Source: Flavobacterium crocinum (GTDB taxonomy: Bacteria; Bacteroidota; Bacteroidia; Flavobacteriales; Flavobacteriaceae). From it: a DNA stretch of 64,000 bases. Of the stretch, positions 26,926 through 35,970 are shown one piece after another. Position numbers and translations under genes: made by a program. Within the stretch, counting starts at the first letter, position 1. Every line of letters starts with the position of its first letter. The notes beneath the pieces were generated by a model. It searched no databases, was not told where the DNA came from, and was given only the letters and a program-made list of their open reading frames with translations. The stretch is taken from positions 3,534,001 through 3,598,000 of the forward strand of contig NZ_CP029255.1 of the NCBI RefSeq assembly GCF_003122385.1, given 5' to 3'.

Positions 26926-28002
26926 TCAAGGATAAATCATCAAAAACATAAAAGCAAACAAATTCACTAAAAGCACAACGCCATAGACAATATTCGATTT
27001 TCCTTTGCTAAGAGAAAGCATTACGGTAAAAACAGATAAAGCCAAAAGTACAATAGATTTTATATCGAGTCCCAATACAATGGGCATTCCCATAATAATA
27101 CAAACTGTGGCAACACTCGGAATTGTTAATCCGATACTGGCCAGGGCAGAACCTAAAGCTAAATTCAAACTTGTCTGCAATCTGTTTTTTCTGGCCGCAA
27201 TAATAGCCGCAATGGCTTCGGGTAATAAAATGATAATCGCGATAATAACTCCAACTAATGATTTAGGAAGATTATAGCCTATAATAATAGTTTCAATTGT
27301 AGGCGAGAGCGTTTTGGCTAATAAAACCACAATTCCTAAACTGACTAAAAGAAAAACAAGACTGGTATAAAATGTTTTATTATTGATTTCTATTGGATGT
27401 GTTTTCGATTCATCTTCATTCGTTCCGTTCGTTAGAAAATATTGACGGTAACCTTTTGTCTGTGCAAATAAAAAAGAGCCGTAAATAACCAGACAGGCAA
27501 TAGAAGCAAAGATTAATTGAGGTGTTGAGTAATAAGAACCGTGAACACTTTCGGTAAATGTAGGAAACACTAAAGTAAAGACAATAATAGAAATCAATGA
27601 AACCAAACCAATAGTTACCGAGGAAGTGGAGAAATTCTGTTCGTAATGTTTGATACTTCCAATAAGAAGACACAATCCGATAATACCATTTAAAATCAGC
27701 ATTGTCGCAGCATAAACGGTATCTCTGGCTAAAGAAGCAGCTTCAGAACCTTCAGAAAGCATTAAAGAGACAATTATAGAAACTTCAATTACAGTAATAG
27801 AAATAGCCAAAATTATGGTTCCGTAAGGTTCTCCCACGCGTTCTGCAATGATTTCAGAATGATGAACGGCTGACATTACACTAAGAATAAGCAATATACT
27901 CGCAGCAATTTGAAAAACAGTGCTGTCTTTTATCAGTCCGCTAAATAGGAGAGCCCATGATAGGATAGGGATAATGATGGTCCATTGTAATAATTGTTTC
28001 AT
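26926..28002 (-). CDS. chaA: Calcium/sodium:proton antiporter, ChaA type
   Basis: Inner-membrane cation exchanger of the CaCA superfamily. 358 residues with about eleven hydrophobic segments. Both family alpha-repeat motifs are visible: HHSEIIAERVGEPYGTIILA with ISITVIEVSIIV near 47-75, and LLPEAIAAIIAARKNRLQTS with NLALGSALASIGLTIPSVA near 260-300; the Glu residues within them bind the cation in this family. A soluble charged loop (TNGTNEDESKTHPIE) separates the halves. It is monocistronic; the upstream 321 bases (28003-28323) contain an AGATT-type palindrome near 28240-28320 and no gene. Confidence 0.92.
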   Translation of the reverse strand: MKQLLQWTIIIPILSWALLFSGLIKDSTVFQIAASILLILSVMSAVHHSEIIAERVGEPYGTIILAISITVIEVSIIVSLMLSEGSEAASLARDTVYAATMLILNGIIGLCLLIGSIKHYEQNFSTSSVTIGLVSLISIIVFTLVFPTFTESVHGSYYSTPQLIFASIACLVIYGSFLFAQTKGYRQYFLTNGTNEDESKTHPIEINNKTFYTSLVFLLVSLGIVVLLAKTLSPTIETIIIGYNLPKSLVGVIIAIIILLPEAIAAIIAARKNRLQTSLNLALGSALASIGLTIPSVATVCIIMGMPIVLGLDIKSIVLLALSVFTVMLSLSKGKSNIVYGVVLLVNLFAFMFLMIYP

Positions 28003-28323
28003 TTTTTGTAGTTTTTAAAATTGATAACCATAATGCCGATAGGGCCAACAGAATCGGCTTTTGTCTTTTCTGTAAGATAGGATTTTTATAGCTAAAAATC
28101 ATAAAAAACTACATTTTTAAGCACTTTTTAAGTTTTTTACATTATGCTTTTATTATTCTTTAGTCAAAATGTTGTTGTGCTTTTAAGAGCTCTCGATGAT
28201 TTAATTTTGGTGCTAATTTTTTAATTGAGGCTATGTGTATTTCTCCCGCAGATTCAGCTGATCAAGCAGATTTTTTTTGACTTGTATAATCTGCAAAATC
28301 TGCGAAATCTGCAGGAGAATATT

Positions 28324-28659
28324 TTAAGAGTTTCGAATTATTTCTTCGCGATGCGATTTTCCCCATTTTATCATTTCTTCGATTACAGGACCAAAAGATT
28401 TACAATATGGTGTTGATTCGTATTTAACCTGAATTTCAGCATCGCGGTCTTCAGTTCTTTTAATGAGCATATTGAGTTCCATTTCTTTCAATTCTCTCGA
28501 AAGCATGCGCGTTGTAATTCCAGGAATACTGCGTTCGATTTCCCTGAAACGATTGTTTCCGTTGCAAATGGAGTTTATAATCGGCAGTCGCCATTTACCG
28601 CCCAAAACATGTAAAGTGTCCTGAAGTGCCTGTACTTCTTCTTTCTGGTTTCTTTCCAT
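28324..28659 (-). CDS. HxlR-family winged-helix transcriptional regulator
   Basis: 111-residue MarR-like regulator. The conserved core is visible: VLGGKWRLPIINSICNGNNRFREIERSIPGI split over residues 17-48, then TTRMLSRELKEMELNMLIKR (recognition helix and wing) near 49-68, and VKYESTPYCKSFGPVIEEM towards the end. HxlR proteins usually bind a pseudo-palindrome and repress nearby oxidoreductase genes in response to electrophiles or redox signals. A 21-base sequence upstream of this gene (28689-28709) is repeated exactly in front of the SDR gene at 33019, so self-control and control of that SDR are likely. Confidence 0.93.
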   Translation of the reverse strand: MERNQKEEVQALQDTLHVLGGKWRLPIINSICNGNNRFREIERSIPGITTRMLSRELKEMELNMLIKRTEDRDAEIQVKYESTPYCKSFGPVIEEMIKWGKSHREEIIRNS

Positions 28660-28688
28660 AACAAAACAGCATTAGTTAGAAAAATTTT

Positions 28689-28709
28689 CTGGTTACAAAG
28701 TTATACCAT
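28689..28709 (-). promoter_or_regulatory. Probable HxlR operator overlapping its own promoter
   Basis: CTGGTTACAAAG plus TTATACCAT, with outer arms TGGT and ACCA, is identical to 32956-32976. On the minus strand it contains TAACTTTG (28696-28703), a match to the -7 consensus TAnnTTTG that would start transcription about 30 bases before the HxlR start. A repressor bound here would block its own promoter. Confidence 0.7.
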
Positions 28710-28753
28710 AAATCTAAAATAATGAAAAAAAAGAGTTTAATATGAAACGAAAT

Positions 28754-29158
28754 CTAAGCTTGAATAATGCTTAGGATAGTTTTCGGAATTTCAGCAAAAG
28801 CTTCAAATGAATACGGTTTAATCAGATACGCTTTTACACCCAGATCATCGCATTTTTCTTTATAAGACGGATTAATGCTTGTTGAATACACAAAACACGG
28901 AATGTTTTTTAATTCATTAGTATTCAAAATCTGTTGTAAAGCTTCGATACCGTCAATAATAGGCATATTGATATCGGTAAGAATAACATCGGGATTTTCG
29001 TTAGAAGGATTTTTGAGATAATTCAGCAATTCTTCGCCATTGGCAACAAGGCTGACTTTGCTAAAATTGGGATTATTGGTAAAAGTTTCTGTGATAACAT
29101 CGGCGTCGTCCATGTCATCTTCGGCAATTATGATATGTAAGTTGTACTTTTGTGGCAT
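28754..29158 (-). CDS. Single-domain response regulator (CheY-like)
   Basis: 134 residues making one receiver domain and no output domain. The acidic pocket is IIAEDDMDDADV near 10-21, the phospho-acceptor is D62 in VILTDINMPIIDG, and the conserved Thr/Ser and Lys lie in FVYSTS and YLIKPYS. It lies 1 base after the histidine kinase gene, the last gene of the kaiC operon, so the kinase is its likely phosphodonor. Receivers of this Rcp1-like size commonly interact directly with partner proteins; the output is unknown. Confidence 0.93.
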   Translation of the reverse strand: MPQKYNLHIIIAEDDMDDADVITETFTNNPNFSKVSLVANGEELLNYLKNPSNENPDVILTDINMPIIDGIEALQQILNTNELKNIPCFVYSTSINPSYKEKCDDLGVKAYLIKPYSFEAFAEIPKTILSIIQA

Positions 29159-29159
29159 T

Positions 29160-30416
29160 TTATACGATTGGGAAGTAAAGGTTAAATGTTGTGCCTTCGT
29201 TCAATGTGCTTTCAACGGTAATGATTCCGGAATGGTTTTCCATAATCTTTTTACAGATTGCGAGACCAATACCGTTTCCTGAATATTCATTTCGGGCATG
29301 CAGACGCTGAAAAATGATAAAGATTTTGAGCAAGTGGTTTTCTTCCATTCCAATACCATTATCTTTAATCTGCACTTTTACAAATTTAGCGTTTTGATTT
29401 GGTATTTCAGCATCTAAATTTTCTTCCTGCGAAATTTCTATCATGGGAGCAATATTGGCTTTGCTGTATTTGATCGCATTTGAAATAAGATTCGAAAAAA
29501 GCTGTCTCATCTGTACTCTGGAAGCTTTGATTATGGGTAGTTTTCCAGTTTTGATATGTGCTTTTTTATCTGCTATTACAACTTCAAAATCCTCAATAAC
29601 CTGAGCAATTATAGTTTCCAGATTTATTTCGGTACGTTCTTCCTGCGCCGTATGGGACGAATATTGAACCAAATCATCGACAAGTGAATTCAAACGCAAG
29701 GCCGATAATTTCATGACGTTAATGGCTTTTGCGTCGGCTTCTTTAAAATAACTTCCGTCAATCCTGCTGGTGTTCATTACGATTTTCCGCAGCGGTTCTT
29801 TTAAATCGTGCGAGATCACATGAATAAATTCTTCCAGATTGCGATTGGTTTTATTCAACTCATGTATTTTTTCTTCTAGTTCTTTCTGATGGCGAATTAA
29901 AGCTTCTTCGTGCTTTTTCTTCTCCGTCAAATCTGTAATTACAATACCAATTGCTTCTACGGCAGGTTCAAGGTCAGTTAAGGCAATATAAGCTGGAAAA
30001 GTCTGTTTTTCGTTCTCCGATTTAAAAAGAATTTCATGCGTTGTGATGCCGTATCGTAATGCTTCAATTAACGAAACAAACTGTTCAGGATTCACAAAAT
30101 ATTCATTCAGGTAATTCCCTATTATTTTTTCTGATTGAATGCCGACTAGTTTCGAAAAATATTCATTGCAATACAGTATAAGTCCCTTTCTGGTAATACT
30201 TAATGCGCCCTGGCCAAATTTTTCAATAAGAAGACGATAGGTGTAATCGGCAGTTTCCAGAGAATAAATCTCGGGAACTCCGTTACTGCTTACCACAAGC
30301 GCATCTACATCTCCTTGTTTTATGGCATTAACAATGCTGTTTGATTCATAAAGTTCTTCCTTTAATGATTCAATTTCTGCTAATAAATCGGCTATATCTT
30401 TTTTATTCTCCTTCAA
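29160..30416 (-). CDS. PAS-domain sensor histidine kinase, Kai-cluster associated
   Basis: 418 residues, no membrane segment. An N-terminal coiled coil (ADLLAEIESLKEELYE) leads to a PAS domain at about 55-165 (YRLLIEKFGQGALSITRKG, YCNEYFSKLVG). A short coiled coil follows, then the HisKA box FIHVISHDLKEPLRKI with phospho-acceptor H203, and an HATPase domain with LFSNLISNAIKYSK (N box), KDNGIGM (G1) and GNGIGLAICKKIMENHSG (G2). It is co-transcribed with two kaiB-like genes and kaiC, and is followed by a receiver, giving a complete KaiC-linked phosphorelay. In cyanobacteria SasA has a KaiB-like sensor; here the KaiB folds are separate genes. Confidence 0.94.
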   Translation of the reverse strand: MKENKKDIADLLAEIESLKEELYESNSIVNAIKQGDVDALVVSSNGVPEIYSLETADYTYRLLIEKFGQGALSITRKGLILYCNEYFSKLVGIQSEKIIGNYLNEYFVNPEQFVSLIEALRYGITTHEILFKSENEKQTFPAYIALTDLEPAVEAIGIVITDLTEKKKHEEALIRHQKELEEKIHELNKTNRNLEEFIHVISHDLKEPLRKIVMNTSRIDGSYFKEADAKAINVMKLSALRLNSLVDDLVQYSSHTAQEERTEINLETIIAQVIEDFEVVIADKKAHIKTGKLPIIKASRVQMRQLFSNLISNAIKYSKANIAPMIEISQEENLDAEIPNQNAKFVKVQIKDNGIGMEENHLLKIFIIFQRLHARNEYSGNGIGLAICKKIMENHSGIITVESTLNEGTTFNLYFPIV

Positions 30417-30417
30417 A

Positions 30418-30717
30418 TTACTGGCTTAAATTAAGTATGTATAATACTTTTTCTTTGTCTGATAAATCGCCCAGAATAATCCTTTTAGGTTCCGGCTGTG
30501 TTTTTATCAATGTCGGAATGGCTACAATTTGATGAATTACAGCTTGTTCTTTATCACGACTGATATCGACAATTTCTAATTCATAATTGTCCGTGAGATA
30601 GGTGTCGCAGATTTTGCGTATATTTTCGATTGCATGTCCTGATTTAACAGACATACCGGAAACAAAAAGTGTAAACTTATGTTTGGTTGTACTAGTGCCA
30701 TCAGATGAATCTTCCAT
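30418..30717 (-). CDS. KaiB-like protein 2
   Basis: 99 residues with the thioredoxin-like KaiB pattern: FTLFVSGMSVKSGHAIENI, then ICDTYLTDNYELEIVDI, a cis-Pro-like loop AIPTLIKTQPEPKRIILGDLS and EKVLYIL at the end. It has an N-terminal extension of about 12 polar residues (EDSSDGTSTTKHK) that the other copy lacks. It differs from KaiB at several otherwise conserved places (VSGMSVKS for LYVAGNTP-like sequence), so it may be a specialised paralogue, possibly acting on the histidine kinase whose gene begins 1 base later. It lies 2 bases after the first kaiB gene. Confidence 0.9.
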   Translation of the reverse strand: MEDSSDGTSTTKHKFTLFVSGMSVKSGHAIENIRKICDTYLTDNYELEIVDISRDKEQAVIHQIVAIPTLIKTQPEPKRIILGDLSDKEKVLYILNLSQ

Positions 30718-30719
30718 GA

Positions 30720-31013
30720 TTAAGAGTTTATAGGTTTGATGTTAAGCCCTACAAGCACTCTTTCTTCATTAGAAAGGTCACCTATAATTTTACGAATAGG
30801 CTCGGGAAATTTACGCACCAAAGTAGGTACGGCCAAAATCTGATCGCCTTCTGCCAATTGCGGATTCTTCAGTAAATCGATAATCTCGATGCTGTATTTT
30901 CCTTTTAAATGTTCCTCGGCATACTTCTTTATGTTTTCGAGTGCCTTGATCGATTTTGGCGTTTGCCCTGCTATATAAAGCAATAATTGCCATTCGGCTA
31001 CTTCTTTTTTCAT
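30720..31013 (-). CDS. kaiB: KaiB-like protein 1
   Basis: 97 residues, very close in pattern to canonical Kai[20 protein letters not shown] near 10-28, [20 protein letters not shown] near 40-59, then [21 protein letters not shown] and ERVLVGL. The KNPQLAE segment and the GDLS-x-x-ERVLVGL end are hallmarks of the family. KaiB is known for switching fold when it binds KaiC. It lies 5 bases after kaiC and 2 bases before the second kaiB-like gene. No kaiA gene is present in the window, as is usual outside cyanobacteria. Confidence 0.94.
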   Translation of the reverse strand: MKKEVAEWQLLLYIAGQTPKSIKALENIKKYAEEHLKGKYSIEIIDLLKNPQLAEGDQILAVPTLVRKFPEPIRKIIGDLSNEERVLVGLNIKPINS

Positions 31014-31018
31014 TTGAT

Positions 31019-32692
31019 TTATTTTTTCTTAGAAGACAGTTTTTCCTGCAATTCTTCTGTTGCTTTAAGGATACTCAGTTCTTCTTCTGCCGATTCAAAT
31101 TCATTTCTTAAAGCTTCAATATTAGCTTCAAGAACTTTGCGTTTACGTTCAATTTCCCTGTCTTTTCTGCTGATTTCGTTTTGAAGCTTAATGTCAGACA
31201 TGGTTTTTTTGAATTGATAAGATTGTCTTGCGGCACCAGTTAAAATCCCTTGTGGGCCTAATTCTACATCCAGTAATTCAATTCCGTTACTTGTTATGAT
31301 AAATTCTCTCACTTGGTTAGAATGTCCCATTCCGCGGGCTTTAATAATAAAAATTCCGCGGTTTCTTTCGCCAATTCCCTCCATATCACGAACTGTAATC
31401 CAGGTATCAACCAATGACGAAACCGATTCTTCTGCCAGATCTGGTCTAAAATTATCCGTCTGTTTGTTTAATGACGTAAACATAGCCGTAATATTATTGG
31501 CTTTCAGCATATCGATTAATCGAACCAGCATAGAGCGGACTTCATGTTCGCTTCCTACGGAAATAAGATTACTGATCGGGTCAATAATAATTGTAGTAGG
31601 CTCAAACTCTTTGATTAATTTTCTAAGCGTAAGCAAATGCAGTTCCAGACCATTCAATGACGGACGGGAAGAATGAATTTGCAAAATGCCTTTCTTGATG
31701 TGTTTTTCCAGATCAATTCCGATTGATCTCATGTTGCGCACCAATTGATGTGGTGATTCCTCAAAAGCGAAATAAATCGTTCTTTCGTTCTTTTCGCATT
31801 GTTCATTGGCAAAATAACAGGCAACTGTTGTTTTAGCCGTTCCTGCCGTTCCGGAAACCAAAATGTTGCTGCCGCGATAAAACCCGCCGCCATGAAACAT
31901 TTCGTTGAGTCCGGGAACACCTGTAGAAATAATATCTGACGAAACTTCGTTATCCAATTTCAAAGAAGTAATCGGAAGTACGGAAATTCCATCTTCATCA
32001 ATTAAAAACGGATATTCGTTCGTTCCATGTGTTGAACCTCGGTATTTTACAATTCGAAGCCTTCTGGTGGAAACCTGTTCAATGACACGATGATCGAGAA
32101 CGATTACACAGTCCGAAACGTATTCTTCCAAGCCTTGACGGGTTAGTGTAGCCTCGCCGCGTTCTCCCGTAATAACGGCAGTTACGCCTTTGGTTTTAAG
32201 CCAATGGAATAATCTTCGTAATTCTGCCCGTAAAATAGCCTGATTGTCCAAACCAGCAAACAGCGATTCAATGGTATCCAATACAACACGAGTGGCTTTT
32301 ATAGAATCGATGGCGTGTCCTAAACGAATAAATAAGCCGTCCAGATCATATTCGCCTGCTTCTTCAATTTCCGATCTTTCCACACGGACGTGATCTACAA
32401 CCAGTTTTTTATCTTTTTTAAGCTGTTCTAAATCAAAGCCTAATGATTTAACATTTAGCGTAAGATCGTCCGAAGGTTCTTCAAAAGACATGAAAACTCC
32501 AGGTTCGTCATATTCTGTAATCCCTTTAATAAGGAATTGCATCGATAATAATGTTTTGCCGCATCCAGCGCCACCGCAGATTAAGGTTGGTCGTCCTTGC
32601 GGAAATCCTCCTTCCGTAATCTCGTCTAGTCCGTCGACTCCAGTAGGAGTTTTTGGAAATATAAAACTATGTGATTTTGTTTTTTCTTGCAC
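31019..32692 (-). CDS. kaiC: KaiC-like double RecA-domain ATPase
   Basis: 557 residues with two KaiC/RecA domains. CI: Walker A GGAGCGKT at 40-47 and Glu pair E71/E72. CII: Walker A GTAGTAKT at 281-288 and Glu pair E311/E312. In the segment aligned with the KaiC phosphosite (ISTITDT) this protein reads VSSLVDT, so S425/S426 occupy the places of S431/T432. The C-terminus lacks the usual A-loop and ends in a coiled coil (about 500-555, [19 protein letters not shown]). It is first in a five-gene operon with two kaiB-like genes, a histidine kinase and a receiver. In non-cyanobacterial systems such clusters are linked to stress or adaptation rather than a proven clock. Confidence 0.95.
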   Translation of the reverse strand: MQEKTKSHSFIFPKTPTGVDGLDEITEGGFPQGRPTLICGGAGCGKTLLSMQFLIKGITEYDEPGVFMSFEEPSDDLTLNVKSLGFDLEQLKKDKKLVVDHVRVERSEIEEAGEYDLDGLFIRLGHAIDSIKATRVVLDTIESLFAGLDNQAILRAELRRLFHWLKTKGVTAVITGERGEATLTRQGLEEYVSDCVIVLDHRVIEQVSTRRLRIVKYRGSTHGTNEYPFLIDEDGISVLPITSLKLDNEVSSDIISTGVPGLNEMFHGGGFYRGSNILVSGTAGTAKTTVACYFANEQCEKNERTIYFAFEESPHQLVRNMRSIGIDLEKHIKKGILQIHSSRPSLNGLELHLLTLRKLIKEFEPTTIIIDPISNLISVGSEHEVRSMLVRLIDMLKANNITAMFTSLNKQTDNFRPDLAEESVSSLVDTWITVRDMEGIGERNRGIFIIKARGMGHSNQVREFIITSNGIELLDVELGPQGILTGAARQSYQFKKTMSDIKLQNEISRKDREIERKRKVLEANIEALRNEFESAEEELSILKATEELQEKLSSKKK

Positions 32693-32714
32693 GATAATAA
32701 AATTCAGTATTACT

Positions 32715-32745
32715 CAAATATACCTTTTTCTTCAGAATTTTCAAT
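32715..32745 (-). promoter_or_regulatory. Promoter of the kai operon
   Basis: On the minus strand TATATTTG (32722 down to 32715) matches TAnnTTTG exactly, and an ATTG whose TTG lies at 32744-32742 precedes it with a 19-base gap, the usual Bacteroidota -33/-7 spacing. It would give a leader of under 20 bases before the kaiC ATG at 32692. Confidence 0.6.
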
Positions 32746-32955
32746 GAATTCTTATTAAGATTTAACAGGCGTTTAATGAAGTTTTAAAAATAAATTAAGA
32801 AAAATGAGTTGTAAATCTGAATAAATCGAAGAATTTTAACTAAAAAAACAAAAAATACGAACTTTATATTTAACATAAAAAACTAGCTTTTGCATAAAAC
32901 TGATTTTTGGGTACCTTTTTAATGTTAAAATGTACTTCTGGTATACTCTGTGATA

Positions 32956-32992
32956 CTGGTTACAAAGTTATACCATTTTGGATTTACCTTTG
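32956..32992 (+). promoter_or_regulatory. Probable HxlR operator and promoter of the SDR gene
   Basis: Bases 32956-32976 repeat exactly the 21-base sequence in front of the HxlR gene. TACCTTTG at 32985-32992 matches the -7 consensus, so the operator covers the -33 region of the SDR promoter; no good -33 is otherwise visible. This is the plus-strand target of the HxlR protein encoded 4.3 kb away. Confidence 0.7.
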
Positions 32993-33018
32993 TCTCATTA
33001 ATTTAAAAAACATATAAA

Positions 33019-33762
33019 ATGGACGATTTAAAAAATAAAGTGGCAGTCATAACGGGCGGCAACAGCGGAATAGGATATGCTACAGCCCAATTATTAAAAG
33101 AGCAAGGTGCTAACGTAATTATTACAGGAAGAAGGAAAGAAGCCATAGAAAAAGCTGCTTTAGGACTAGGCGTTACAGCCATTACAGCAGATCAATCAAA
33201 TATTTCGGATATCGAAAAACTGGCAGAACAAGTAAAAACCGATTTTGGTTCAGTTGATATTTTGTTTATTAATGCCGGAATTGCGGGCTTGGGAACAATT
33301 GAACAAACTACAGAAGAGTTGTACGACAATATTATGAATGTGAACTTAAAAGGCGCTTTTTTCACTTTAAGCAAATTCATCCCGATTCTGAAAGAGGGTG
33401 CTTCGGTGGTATTTCTTTCTTCGAATACTGCGAGTATGCCGGGGCCGGGATCTTCGGTTTATTCGGCGAGTAAAACCGCTTTGAATTCGTTTATGAGATC
33501 GGCAGCTTTAGAATTAGCGCCAAGAAAGATTCGTGTGAATTCCGTTAGTCCGGGGCCAACTCAAACCGAAGTCATGAACAAAGTTGGTTTGGACGAAACC
33601 ACCGTAAAAGGCATTATGGATGTTGTAGTAGAAAAAGTGCCACTAAAACAAATGGGAAGGGCAGAAGATGTGGCAAAAATGGTTTCGAATTTAAGCAGTG
33701 AAGCTGCAGTTTTTATGACCGGTGCTGATGTTATTATGGATGGCGGAATGGTTTTGGCTTAA
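33019..33762 (+). CDS. Short-chain dehydrogenase/reductase (HxlR target candidate)
   Basis: 247-residue classical SDR. TGGNSGIGYATAQLL near 11-26 is the dinucleotide site, NAGIAG and the NVNLKGAFF helix follow, and the catalytic tetrad is intact: Ser in VVFLSSNTAS, Tyr and Lys in VYSASKTAL. The C-terminal GADVIMDGGMVLA is typical. It likely reduces a small carbonyl compound with NADPH. It is monocistronic between the kai operon (divergent) and the OxyR-like gene, and its promoter carries the operator shared with the HxlR gene. A terminator follows at 33795. Confidence 0.94.
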   Translation: MDDLKNKVAVITGGNSGIGYATAQLLKEQGANVIITGRRKEAIEKAALGLGVTAITADQSNISDIEKLAEQVKTDFGSVDILFINAGIAGLGTIEQTTEELYDNIMNVNLKGAFFTLSKFIPILKEGASVVFLSSNTASMPGPGSSVYSASKTALNSFMRSAALELAPRKIRVNSVSPGPTQTEVMNKVGLDETTVKGIMDVVVEKVPLKQMGRAEDVAKMVSNLSSEAAVFMTGADVIMDGGMVLA

Positions 33763-33794
33763 ATCAAAATCAACTCTTAATTAAGTAAAAAGAA

Positions 33795-33826
33795 AAAGCG
33801 ATCGGTTAGGTGATCGCTTTTTTGTT
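33795..33826 (+). terminator. Terminator of the SDR gene
   Basis: AAAGCGATC (33795-33803) and GATCGCTTT (33812-33820) form a 9-bp stem followed by TTTG. The next 290 bases up to 34115 contain no gene, only the AACTTTG-type palindrome near 34022-34052 and a short direct repeat of CTTAG(T/C)A. Confidence 0.85.
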
Positions 33827-34115
33827 TCAAATTAGTTTACTTTGAAAAAAACTTCATTTAGGAATGATAAACTCAATATGCTCCAAAAACTACTCCATTT
33901 GAATTTACAGCATTCCCTTAATCCATTTTGTTAATGTACGATAAATTGTATAGTATGGATTCAATTTTCTATGAAAAAGATGATAATTATTTTCATTCTA
34001 AATAATTTACGCTTTTAGAGCACTTTGTCAAATTTTCAAACTTTGACAAAGTTTTCACTGTAAAAACTCAACAACTTAGTACCTTAGCATCTAAGTATCT
34101 TAGCACCTCAAAAGA

Positions 34116-35084
34116 ATGACCATTCAACAGTTAAAATATATTGTTGCTTTAGACGAAGAACGCCATTTTGCAAGAGCGGCCGAAGTTTGTATGGTAACAC
34201 AGCCAGGCCTTACGATTCAGTTAAAAAATCTGGAAGAAGAAATCGGAATCAAGATTTTTGATCGAAACAGAGTTCCGTTAACGCCAACTGTTTTAGGAAT
34301 TGAAATTATCAATAAAGCCAAAAAGATTCTTCGTGAAGTCGATGAAATTCGTGATTTTGTAATCAACGAAAAAAATCTTTTGGAAGGAGAGTTGAAACTT
34401 GGCATTATTTCCACTTTGTCACCTTATTTGATTCCGCTTTTTATTCAGGCTATGAAAGAAGCGGCGCCAAAAGTGCATTTTATTATTAAAGAAGGTTATA
34501 CCGGACATTTAATGAAAGATCTGGAAACAGGTGCTATCGATGTAGCGATTATGGCAACCCCAACAGGAAATCCAAATTTAATTGAGCATGTTGTTTTTAA
34601 AGAGCCTTTTGTAGCCTATTTAAATCAGACGCATCCAATGGCGAATGAAGAATTTTACGAAATGCAGCCCGGCGACAAAACCGAATTATTGCTCCTGCAT
34701 CACGAATACTGCTACAACGCGCAATTGCTCGATATCTGCGGACTAAAAACATCCGACAAAATAAAAGAGCAGTTTACCTACGATATCAATTCTATAGAAA
34801 CCTTAAAAAATCTGGTTCGCGCCCATTTAGGATTTGCGATTATTCCAAAGCTTTCTACTTTAAACGAAACGGGCGCACTTTTTAAACCTTTTAAAGAACC
34901 CGTTCCCGTAAGAGAAATCAGCCTAGTAGTTTCGGATTCTTTCTCTAAGAAATTATTGCTCGAAAAAATGAACGAAGCTATCTGGAACTGCCTTCCCGAA
35001 TCGCTCAAAAAAGATTTTAGTTACAGAAAAATCCGCTGGAACGATTCTCCTTATTTTATTAAAGAGGTTAGCAAGTATCGTTAA
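34116..35084 (+). CDS. oxyR: OxyR-like LysR-family peroxide regulator
   Basis: 322-residue LysR regulator. The N-terminal winged HTH is MTIQQLKYIVALDEERHFAR followed by AAEVCMVTQPGLTIQLKNLE, very close to the OxyR subfamily. In the effector domain HHEYCYNAQLLDICGL places cysteines at positions 199 and 208, the same numbers and the same 8-residue spacing as the disulfide-forming pair of E. coli OxyR. That supports peroxide sensing by reversible disulfide. The likely targets are not adjacent: the next gene is an unrelated hydrolase on the other strand. An AACTTTG-type palindrome lies just upstream of the start. Confidence 0.95.
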   Translation: MTIQQLKYIVALDEERHFARAAEVCMVTQPGLTIQLKNLEEEIGIKIFDRNRVPLTPTVLGIEIINKAKKILREVDEIRDFVINEKNLLEGELKLGIISTLSPYLIPLFIQAMKEAAPKVHFIIKEGYTGHLMKDLETGAIDVAIMATPTGNPNLIEHVVFKEPFVAYLNQTHPMANEEFYEMQPGDKTELLLLHHEYCYNAQLLDICGLKTSDKIKEQFTYDINSIETLKNLVRAHLGFAIIPKLSTLNETGALFKPFKEPVPVREISLVVSDSFSKKLLLEKMNEAIWNCLPESLKKDFSYRKIRWNDSPYFIKEVSKYR

Positions 35085-35085
35085 A

Positions 35086-35195
35086 AATTCCAATATTAAA
35101 AATTCCAAATTCCAAGTTATACAGTAATTGGAATTTGGAATTTTTATTTGAAATTTCTCCTAATTCATTGGAATTTGGAATTTAAAATATTGGAA
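35086..35195. repeat. Inverted TTGGAATTTGGAATTT repeats
   Basis: Several AATTCCAAATTCCAA units and their complements (TTGGAATTTGGAATT) between the OxyR-like gene and the hydrolase gene form long imperfect hairpins; related units occur at about 36005-36155 and 47430-47475. They are AT-rich, intergenic and probably spread as dispersed repeats. Confidence 0.6.
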
Positions 35196-35196
35196 T

Positions 35197-35970
35197 TTAA
35201 TTTTTAGATGCTTCAACAATCACATTGGCAACTTTCTCCGGCTGAGAAATAAACACCACATGGCTTCCTTTAATTTCAGTGATTTTAGTGTTCGAACGTT
35301 TGTACATTGCGTGCTGAATGCTCGGAACAATACTTTTATCCTCAGTTGCTACAATTCCGTACGAAGGTTTAGTTCTCCAGGCTGCTTTTGTAATTGGAGT
35401 TAAAAAACCTTGAGCATAAAAAGCACCTTGCGAAGCAAACATAAAGTCAGCATCTTCTTTGCTTAAATCTCCTGCAAAACCAGCGTGGAATTTTGCTTTA
35501 TCATAATACGCGATTCCTTTATCGTCTGGATTCAATACGCCATTTTCAGGAGCTGGAGGTGCAGTTTGCAACCATTGAACCGAATTTTCGCCATTATCAG
35601 GCTGTAAAGCCGCAACGTAAACCAATGCCGCTACTTTCGGGTGATTTCCCGCTTCAGTGATTACAGTTCCTCCCCAAGAATGTCCAACTAAAATTGTTGG
35701 TCCGTCTTGTTTGTCCAAAGCCAAATTGGTTGCTTTTACATCATCTTCCAAAGAGCTCAACGGATTCTGAACGATCGTTACATTATAGCCTTTTTTAGTT
35801 AGAGCCTGATACAAACCTTTCCACCCCGAACCGTCTGCAAAAGCACCGTGTACCAATACTACGTTTTTAATTTTTGGAGCTGTTTTTTGTGCGTTTACCT
35901 GAACTGATGTCAATAATAAACTAAAGATCATTGCTGCGAATGCTAAATAGCTTTTATATAGTGTTTTCAT
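35197..35970 (-). CDS. Secreted alpha/beta hydrolase
   Basis: 257 residues with a Sec signal (YLAFAAMIFSLLLTSVQVNAQ). The fold is clear: VVLVHGAFADGSGWKGLYQAL (oxyanion loop), TILVGHSWGGTVITEA with nucleophile Ser in GHSWGG near 98, and a C-terminal GSHVVFISQPEKVA with the catalytic His. It resembles the salicylate-esterase/hydroxynitrile-lyase-like subgroup rather than lipases. It precedes an OsmC gene by 180 bases on the same strand, but a repeat lies between and the two may be separate transcripts. The substrate is unknown. Confidence 0.92.
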   Translation of the reverse strand: MKTLYKSYLAFAAMIFSLLLTSVQVNAQKTAPKIKNVVLVHGAFADGSGWKGLYQALTKKGYNVTIVQNPLSSLEDDVKATNLALDKQDGPTILVGHSWGGTVITEAGNHPKVAALVYVAALQPDNGENSVQWLQTAPPAPENGVLNPDDKGIAYYDKAKFHAGFAGDLSKEDADFMFASQGAFYAQGFLTPITKAAWRTKPSYGIVATEDKSIVPSIQHAMYKRSNTKITEIKGSHVVFISQPEKVANVIVEASKN

